NCBI GenBank assembly: GCA_009777435.1
Contig: WRLW01000045.1
Location: 1-9,478 of the forward strand
Direction: 5' to 3'
DNA length: 9,478 bases
Origin: Oscillospiraceae bacterium
GTDB lineage: Bacteria; Bacillota; Clostridia; Oscillospirales; UBA929
Shown: positions 5,550 to 9,478 of the stretch, in pieces
Position numbering within the stretch: the first letter of the stretch is position 1
Layout of the letters: each line of letters begins with the position of its first letter
Notes under the pieces: generated by a model
Seen by the model: only the letters and a program-made list of their open reading frames with translations
Databases searched by the model: none
What the model was told of the DNA's origin: nothing
Made by a program: the position numbers and the translations under genes

Positions 5550-5557
5550 CCCCTCCC
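5550..5557 (-). promoter_or_regulatory. Ribosome binding site deciding the flgE start
   Basis: GGGAGGGG on the minus strand lies 7 nt before ATG 5542, which begins the conserved MLRSMFAGVSGL. The reading frame is open for 18 more codons upstream, but that extension has no such site and no family similarity. Confidence 0.8.
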
Positions 5558-5622
5558 GTTTGTATTGCCGCCATGCGCCGGTTGCCGAGCATCCATGCTT
5601 AGTACCGAATGTTACTGTATAT

Positions 5623-5650
5623 TTATCGTGCCGGGTTTCGTGAAACTTTA
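5623..5650 (-). promoter_or_regulatory. Possible weak sigma-28-like element upstream of flgE
   Basis: The 123-bp spacer between flgD and flgE contains TAAA, 17 bp, then ACGATAA on the minus strand. The B. subtilis sigma-D pattern is TAAA, about 15 bp, GCCGATAT; this candidate has one base too much spacing and two mismatches. The spacer between the two boxes also holds a GTTTC-AC-GAAAC inverted repeat (5635-5646). I see no small gene in this spacer. The promoter call is tentative. Confidence 0.2.
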
Positions 5651-5665
5651 GCGTTATTCGCGTTT

Positions 5666-6313
5666 TCAAGAATTTGCCGCGGCCTCAAGGCCGTCCATGG
5701 TATCGGAGACCATATTTATGGTGTTCAGCGGCACCCTTTTGCCGTCCACGAGCAGGTAATATTTGCCATCGTCCATGACCATGCTCTCGACGCGGCCGCT
5801 TATGGGCATGGCCACGCCGTCGAGGCTGTATTCGCCGCTGACGTATTTGCCTACCATCGCGGCGCTGGTCAGCAGGGTCTGGGTGTTGCCCTGTACGGCC
5901 GACGGGTCGAATACCTGCTGGATATTGCCCGCGCTGATCTTTTTCTCGCCTATCATAACATAAGGCTCGCCGCCCTCAACGCCGGCGGAGTCAACAATGC
6001 CTATCACCTGGGCAGCCACGCCGTTTGAATCGACGGTCACGCCGACGGCGCCCCTGCCGATCATCGAGAAAGCCTGATTTTGCGAGAAGGCCGCGGCCAT
6101 GTTGTTCATGGCCTCCAGCGCGGAGAACTGCGCCATCTGAGCGATGAATTCGGTGTTCTCCTGCGGGGATATCGGATCCTGATTCTGGAGCTGGGCGATC
6201 AGAAGCTGAAGGAACTGATCCTTGCCCATGGAGTTATTATGCTCCTTGACGGCGTTTGACTGGGACGGTATGAAATAATCGCTCGGCTTGTTTACGTTGT
6301 TTCTGGTATCCAT
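5666..6313 (-). CDS. flgD: FlgD, hook-capping (hook scaffold) protein
   Basis: FlgD sits at the tip of the growing hook and guides polymerisation of FlgE; it is exported and later replaced. The 215-residue product has the typical N-terminal segment (about residues 29-72): MGKDQFLQLLIAQLQNQDP, then ENTEFIAQMAQFSALEAMNN, which is nearly diagnostic for FlgD. The C-terminal part (about 84-205) is a beta-rich region with GRGAVGVTVDSNGVAAQVIG and a final KRVPLNTINMVSD. This matches the simpler FlgD core of Bacillota. The ATG is preceded by AAAGGA with 7 nt spacing. It lies 29 bp after fliK and 123 bp before flgE, as expected for a hook gene cluster. Confidence 0.96.
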   Translation of the reverse strand: MDTRNNVNKPSDYFIPSQSNAVKEHNNSMGKDQFLQLLIAQLQNQDPISPQENTEFIAQMAQFSALEAMNNMAAAFSQNQAFSMIGRGAVGVTVDSNGVAAQVIGIVDSAGVEGGEPYVMIGEKKISAGNIQQVFDPSAVQGNTQTLLTSAAMVGKYVSGEYSLDGVAMPISGRVESMVMDDGKYYLLVDGKRVPLNTINMVSDTMDGLEAAANS

Positions 6314-6342
6314 GAACGTATCCTTTCTTCGCGGGGCGCCGT

Positions 6343-7902
6343 TTATGCCCTGAACTCGACCGAAGTCTCGGCTCCGGCGGCCGCCACGCTCCCGTACAGC
6401 ATGGAGGAAAGGCGCATGATGTCCTGGAGCTGTATAACGCCGTGTACATGCAGGCCGCCGTCCACGCGGCGTATGCTCGCGCGGCGCTCCCCGTCTCCGC
6501 GGCGTCCTTCGCCTCCGCGGCCGTGCTTATTGCCCGCGTCGCCGTTCCTGCCGCCGCGAGTGAAGTCCCAAGCCAGCTCGGACTGCGTTATCTCGATATT
6601 TTTCAGGTTAATGCCCATATCCTTGAGCGAGTTGGCCAGATCGTGAAGCCCTATGTTGAGCATGTTGTTCACGCGGTCGTCGGCGACCTTAATCTGAGCG
6701 GTCAGGCCCTCCTCGGAGTGTACGAGCAGTATGCTGACCTTGCCGAGCGCCTCGGGGTTGAGCTGTATTTGCATCGATGTGTTTCCGTCCACCACGGCCA
6801 TGCGTATGGCTTCCACGACCTGCCTGACCACCTGCTCCACGGTCGTGCGCGTGATGGGGTCGTAGCCCAGCACCTGCGAATCCTTGACGCCGAGGTAGGC
6901 GTAAGGGTTGGTATAACCGTCGCCGGGCTTTACTTTAGAGGCGGACTGCTGCTTTGCGGCGGCCGTTTGGGCGGCGCGCGGCTCCTCGGAGACGTATTCC
7001 GCCGGGCGGTAAACGTTGATTTCAGGCTCGCTTTGCGCGGCGGGCGCCTCAACGGCGGGCGCGGTCTCGGCCACGGGCTGCTTGGCTTCCGGCGCGGCAA
7101 CGTCCTCCCGCGCGTTTTGGGCGGCCATGCGCTCGCGGTGGCGCTGGACTGACGCGACATGCTCATGGCGATGCGCGCGCCTTATGCCGCCGCGCGGCGC
7201 GAGGTCGCGCGCGGCCGCGCCGGCATCCGCAGTAACTTCTTCTATAACGGACGCCCATTCGGGCGCTTCGGCGGCGGGTTCCGCGGTCTCGGCGGACTGC
7301 TGTGCCGCGGGTTCTGCGATATGCTCCGGCTCGGCGGCCTGTTCCGTGACCACCGGTTCCGCGGTCTCCGGTTGGGCGGCCGTCTCCGAGGCAAGCCGCT
7401 CGGCGCGGCGGGAGCGCGCGGCGCTCGCGTCGCTCTGTATGTGGCTAACGGCCTTAGCGAAGTCGCCAAGCATCTCGTCGTCCTCGGATATCATGCCCGC
7501 TATGAAATCAGTGATGTCAATGCTGCCGGTTTCGGGCGGGAGCGCGGAGCCGAACGCGGCGAGCGCCTGCTCAAGCGACGCGCCATTACCGTATTCGATA
7601 ACGGGCGGCTTCGTGAAATCGGCGGGCGCGGCGGCATCGGACACGGCGGCGGTATACGCGGCTTCGCCGCTGTCGCCGTCGCTTTTTTCGGTATATTGCG
7701 CCTGCTGCGCCGAGGCGTATGCCACCAGCTCCTCGGCGGGCTTTGGTTCCTCTCTTTTCGCGCGCGGCGCGAGGTCGTTTTGTCTCTCGCTTGCTTTTTT
7801 AAGGGCGCCCGAAAAATCCGAGCCGCCGCTTTTTCCGGTTTTTGCCTGACCGCCGGCGGCTTCCTGCGCGCCGCGCGGCATTATGGCGTGGAGTTCGTTC
7901 AT
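6343..7902 (-). CDS. fliK: FliK, flagellar hook-length control protein
   Basis: FliK is a secreted molecular ruler. Its N-terminal part is exported while the hook grows, and its C-terminal domain contacts FlhB and switches export from hook to filament substrates. The 519-residue product fits this layout. A long Ala/Pro/Glu-rich, low-complexity N-terminal region covers about residues 1-345. A Flg_hook domain follows at about 354-445, with VEQVVRQVVEAIRMAV, the signature MQIQLNPEALGKVSILL, and LANSLKDMGINLKNIEI. A 70-residue tail follows, with a Gly/Arg/Asp-rich stretch (about 449-482). I chose ATG 7902 because of the GGAGGT 10 nt before it. A 29-bp gap separates it from flgD. Only the C-terminal domain is conserved across the family; the repetitive N-terminal part is expected to diverge. 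Confidence 0.95.
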   Translation of the reverse strand: MNELHAIMPRGAQEAAGGQAKTGKSGGSDFSGALKKASERQNDLAPRAKREEPKPAEELVAYASAQQAQYTEKSDGDSGEAAYTAAVSDAAAPADFTKPPVIEYGNGASLEQALAAFGSALPPETGSIDITDFIAGMISEDDEMLGDFAKAVSHIQSDASAARSRRAERLASETAAQPETAEPVVTEQAAEPEHIAEPAAQQSAETAEPAAEAPEWASVIEEVTADAGAAARDLAPRGGIRRAHRHEHVASVQRHRERMAAQNAREDVAAPEAKQPVAETAPAVEAPAAQSEPEINVYRPAEYVSEEPRAAQTAAAKQQSASKVKPGDGYTNPYAYLGVKDSQVLGYDPITRTTVEQVVRQVVEAIRMAVVDGNTSMQIQLNPEALGKVSILLVHSEEGLTAQIKVADDRVNNMLNIGLHDLANSLKDMGINLKNIEITQSELAWDFTRGGRNGDAGNKHGRGGEGRRGDGERRASIRRVDGGLHVHGVIQLQDIMRLSSMLYGSVAAAGAETSVEFRA

Positions 7903-7912
7903 TAAACGGGTT

Positions 7913-7918
7913 ACCTCC
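7913..7918 (-). promoter_or_regulatory. Ribosome binding site deciding the fliK start
   Basis: A GGAGGT on the minus strand lies 10 nt before ATG 7902. The in-frame TTG at 7920 overlaps this site and so cannot be the start it serves. Confidence 0.8.
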
Positions 7919-7934
7919 AATGATTTAAGCTTCA

Positions 7935-7953
7935 GAGACCGGGCTTCGGTCTC
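7935..7953 (-). repeat. Intercistronic stem-loop between the ylxF-like gene and fliK
   Basis: A perfect 7-bp inverted repeat (GAGACCG / CGGTCTC) with a 5-nt loop begins immediately after the ylxF-like stop codon. On the transcribed strand it is followed by TGAAGCTTAAATC, not a U-tract, so it is unlikely to terminate. It may shield or process the mRNA between the two cistrons. The structure is read directly; the role is inferred. Confidence 0.65.
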
Positions 7954-8670
7954 TTAATCCTGCGCCATCATCGCTTCCGTCAGCCGCACGCGTTCTTCGA
8001 GAGGCATCTCGTCGAAGATGGCCGCGCGCGCCGTGAGCTTCATGACCTGCAGGACCGCCACCGCGTAATCCTCGCTGAGTTCAACGAGCATTTCGGCCGC
8101 GTTGGCGGGTTCCATGGCCGCGAGGGTTTTTGCTATACTTGATATATCGGTGGTAAACAGCGGAAGTTGAGCGTCCTCGTCAAACCAATCTGGAAATTTA
8201 TCTTCCAGCTCGTCCTGAAGCGCGTATAAAGCGCTCTCAAGGTCGTCCAGCTCGCTGTCGCGCCGGTTCAGCTCGTCCTCGCGCTCGTCCAGGTCTTTGG
8301 CCAGATTTTCAAGGTCTGTTTCCCAGTCGAGCAGCGAATCTATCTCCGACGCGAACACCACCTCATACGTGTCCTCGGGGTTAAGGAACTGCAAGACAAG
8401 TTCTTTGAGCGTAAACGCGTTTATAAACGTCAAAAATGTAAAGACGAGCATGGCGACAAGCCAGAATACGGTGACGCCGAACAGCGTCGCCATAACCGGA
8501 TGCGATTTGCGCTCCTTTTTTGGCTTTTCGGTTTTTTCGAGCTTTTCTTTCTTTTCTTTTTTTTCTTTCTTGGGAGGCTTCGCGCCTTCGGCTTCGGTTT
8601 CGGCGGCGTCGGGATTACCGTCGCGCGGCTCTTCCTCCCCGCGTTTTTTCTTTTTTTCCTTATCGGCCAT
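7954..8670 (-). CDS. ylxF: YlxF/MotE-like membrane protein with MgtE_N-like C-terminal domain
   Basis: It occupies the place of B. subtilis ylxF, between fliJ and fliK; relatives include MotE and spirochaete FlbB, envelope proteins tied to motor assembly or stator function. The exact role in Bacillota is not settled. The 238-residue product has four parts. Residues 1-57 form a low-complexity Lys/Glu-rich tail. Residues about 59-86 form one membrane helix (ATLFGVTVFWLVAMLVFTFL core). Residues about 106-158 form an acidic coiled coil. Residues about 173-238 resemble the MgtE intracellular N domain (ISSIAKTLAAMEPANAAEML, then VLQVMKLTARAAIFDEMP). The coiled coil and MgtE_N part would lie outside the membrane. 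I chose ATG 8670 because AAAGGG ends 8 nt upstream; a GTG nine bases earlier sits directly against that site. The tail includes A8, A7 and A6 runs. Confidence 0.83.
   Translation of the reverse strand: MADKEKKKKRGEEEPRDGNPDAAETEAEGAKPPKKEKKEKKEKLEKTEKPKKERKSHPVMATLFGVTVFWLVAMLVFTFLTFINAFTLKELVLQFLNPEDTYEVVFASEIDSLLDWETDLENLAKDLDEREDELNRRDSELDDLESALYALQDELEDKFPDWFDEDAQLPLFTTDISSIAKTLAAMEPANAAEMLVELSEDYAVAVLQVMKLTARAAIFDEMPLEERVRLTEAMMAQD
8557..8564 (-). repeat. A8 homopolymer in the ylxF-like Lys/Glu-rich tail
   Basis: Eight adenines lie within GAA-AAA-AAA-GAA codons on the coding strand. Shorter runs of seven (8651-8657) and six (8644-8649) adenines lie at codons 4-9 of the same gene. Confidence 0.9.
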
Positions 8671-8678
8671 ATCATTCA

Positions 8679-8684
8679 CCCTTT
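8679..8684 (-). promoter_or_regulatory. Ribosome binding site deciding the ylxF-like start
   Basis: AAAGGG on the minus strand lies 8 nt before ATG 8670. The in-frame GTG at 8679 overlaps this site and would have no spacing, so the ATG is preferred. Confidence 0.7.
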
Positions 8685-8695
8685 CAGGACTTGCC

Positions 8696-9139
8696 TTATT
8701 CTCTGGCTTCCTTGGAGGACATATAGTCGTCCACCGCCTTGGCCTCCTCGCGCCTCAATTCTTCCATGTATTCCATAAACTGCTTCTGCCGCAGATTTTC
8801 CAGCATCTTGCGCTCGCCCAGCAGCTCGGTCAGCTCCCTTTGCATCCGCTCGCGCACCCTTTCGGCGCTCTCTATCTTCTCATGCTGCTCGTGTATGCGG
8901 TCGTACATGGCGCGGAAGCCCGAGCCATACGCGGCGGCGTCTCCGGGCGACATGCCGCCCGCCTCCATTTTGGCGTTGTACTCCGCGATGGCGGCGTCAA
9001 GGCGCGCGTACATGGCGGCTAACTCATCCTCGAGCCGGGCTATCAGGAGGTTCTGCGCGGCCAGCTCTGTTTTTTTCTGCTTTTCAAGCGTCGCCTTTAC
9101 GTTGAGCAGCGTTTGCAGCGTGAATACGAATTTCCTCAT
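8696..9139 (-). CDS. fliJ: FliJ, flagellar export chaperone/ATPase stalk protein
   Basis: FliJ is a small soluble coiled-coil protein that inserts into the FliI hexamer like the gamma subunit of F1-ATPase and links the ATPase to the FlhA export gate. The product is 147 residues, the usual length. It opens with FVFTLQTLLNVKATLEKQKK, the typical FliJ N-terminus (F-x-L-Q-x-LL-x-VK-x-x-E-E/K). It is almost wholly helical, with charged heptad-like sequence (about residues 15-60 and 78-135) broken by a Gly/Pro-containing turn near residues 61-66. The ATG lies inside the fliI stop (ATGA); no strong Shine-Dalgarno precedes it, so translation is probably coupled to fliI. Sequence divergence in this family is high, so context carries part of the weight. 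Confidence 0.93.
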   Translation of the reverse strand: MRKFVFTLQTLLNVKATLEKQKKTELAAQNLLIARLEDELAAMYARLDAAIAEYNAKMEAGGMSPGDAAAYGSGFRAMYDRIHEQHEKIESAERVRERMQRELTELLGERKMLENLRQKQFMEYMEELRREEAKAVDDYMSSKEARE

Positions 9140-9478
9140 AGCTCGATGACGTTCATGCTGCTCACGGTGTCCTCGATGGTGGTGTAGTCCTCGACGCGCT
9201 GTAACAGTATATCGTTGATTTGCGGGTTGACCTTGATAGCGAGGTCGATCTCAGGGTTGCTGCCGGCGCGGTAGGCGCCGATATTTATGAGATCCTGCGC
9301 GTCGCGGTGGACGGCCATCAGGCTCTTCAGCTCGTTTGAGCGGTCGTAGTGCCCGCGCTCGGTTATGTCGGGCATAAGGCGCGAGACGCTCGCCAGCACG
9401 TCTATGGCGGGATAGTGGTTGCGGTTGGCTAAATGCCTCGACAGCACGATATGGCCGTCAAGGATGCCGCGCGCGGTG
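9136..9478 (-). CDS. fliI: FliI, flagellar export ATPase (C-terminal part, cut by the window edge)
   Basis: FliI is the cytoplasmic AAA-type (F1-beta-like) ATPase of the flagellar type III export apparatus; with FliH and FliJ it helps deliver unfolded rod, hook and filament subunits to the export gate. Only the last 113 codons are present, and the reading frame stays open through the right edge. The visible start holds the family signature RGILDGHIVLSR, then NHYPAIDVLASVSRLMP, both strongly conserved in FliI and related type III ATPases. The rest is the helical C-terminal domain, including a QRVEDYTTIEDT segment, ending in NVIEL and a TGA. The P-loop and catalytic domain lie outside the window. 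The stop codon overlaps the fliJ start as ATGA, which suggests translational coupling. The call is firm because of the motif and the fliJ neighbour. Confidence 0.96.
   Translation of the reverse strand, partial: TARGILDGHIVLSRHLANRNHYPAIDVLASVSRLMPDITERGHYDRSNELKSLMAVHRDAQDLINIGAYRAGSNPEIDLAIKVNPQINDILLQRVEDYTTIEDTVSSMNVIEL

Noticed and set aside
5543..5596. Longer flgE reading frame starting at 5596
   Set aside because: The extra 18 residues have no similarity to hook proteins and lie upstream of a strong ribosome site for ATG 5542.
6442..7905. Several overlapping plus-strand open frames opposite fliK
   Set aside because: GC-rich Ala/Pro/Glu-coding DNA commonly leaves antisense frames open. 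The products are Gly/Arg/Ser-rich without domains, and the FliK C-terminal domain is clear on the other strand.
7903..7920. TTG 7920 as the fliK start
   Set aside because: The TTG overlaps the GGAGGT ribosome site that serves ATG 7902.
8297..9022. Plus-strand open frame opposite fliJ and the ylxF-like gene
   Set aside because: The Phe/Ser-rich product is the complement of the Lys/Glu-rich tail; both minus-strand genes fit the operon order and spacing.
1..9478. CRISPR array, tRNA, rRNA, insertion sequence or prophage signs
   Set aside because: No spaced repeat array, RNA gene, transposase or integrase sequence or flanking terminal repeats were seen; the window is filled by one collinear flagellar gene set.

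Overview
The window is a stretch of a large flagellar (fla/che-type) operon. Every supported gene is on the minus strand, so transcription runs from position 9478 towards 1. The order is fliI (3' part) - fliJ - ylxF/motE-like - fliK - flgD - flgE - flbD (swrD) - motA - motB - fliL - fliM - fliY (5' part). This is the Bacillus subtilis order (fliI-fliJ-ylxF-fliK-flgD-flgE-swrD-fliL-fliM-fliY) with motA-motB placed between flbD and fliL, as is common in Clostridia. A CheC-like FliY, a YlxF-type protein and strong AGGAGG-type ribosome sites point to a Gram-positive member of the Bacillota. The GC-rich sequence with frequent GTG/TTG starts fits a motile, high-GC member of the Clostridia. No species can be named from this sequence alone.

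Right part (about 6300-9478), export and hook assembly: the C-terminal end of the export ATPase FliI, its coiled-coil partner FliJ (ATGA overlap), a single-pass membrane protein with a Lys/Glu-rich cytoplasmic tail and an MgtE_N-like domain (YlxF/MotE family), the hook-length ruler FliK and the hook cap FlgD. Middle (about 4180-5670): the hook protein FlgE, then a 150-base spacer with a 28-bp perfect palindrome and a good extended -10 promoter, then the small protein FlbD. Left part (1-4173), stator and switch: MotA and MotB, a 130-base spacer with a perfect-hexamer sigma-A promoter and an inverted repeat at the expected start of transcription, then FliL, FliM and the first 336 residues of FliY.

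Together the genes cover secretion of hook subunits (FliI/FliJ/FliK/FlgD/FlgE), torque generation (MotA/MotB, helped by FlbD and FliL) and the rotor switch that receives the chemotaxis signal (FliM/FliY). Two internal housekeeping-type promoters suggest that the stator genes and the switch genes can be expressed separately from the hook genes upstream.

I see no new system. The most distinctive points are: a FliY with three copies of the CheY-docking-like motif, two of them from a recent 31-codon duplication; the two internal promoters, which share a 14-bp element; the large palindrome without a U-tract; a FliL with a lipoprotein-like N-terminus; A8 tracts at the start of motB and in ylxF; and PomA/PomB-like (possibly sodium-driven) stator sequences. 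There is no gene-free stretch longer than 300 bases.
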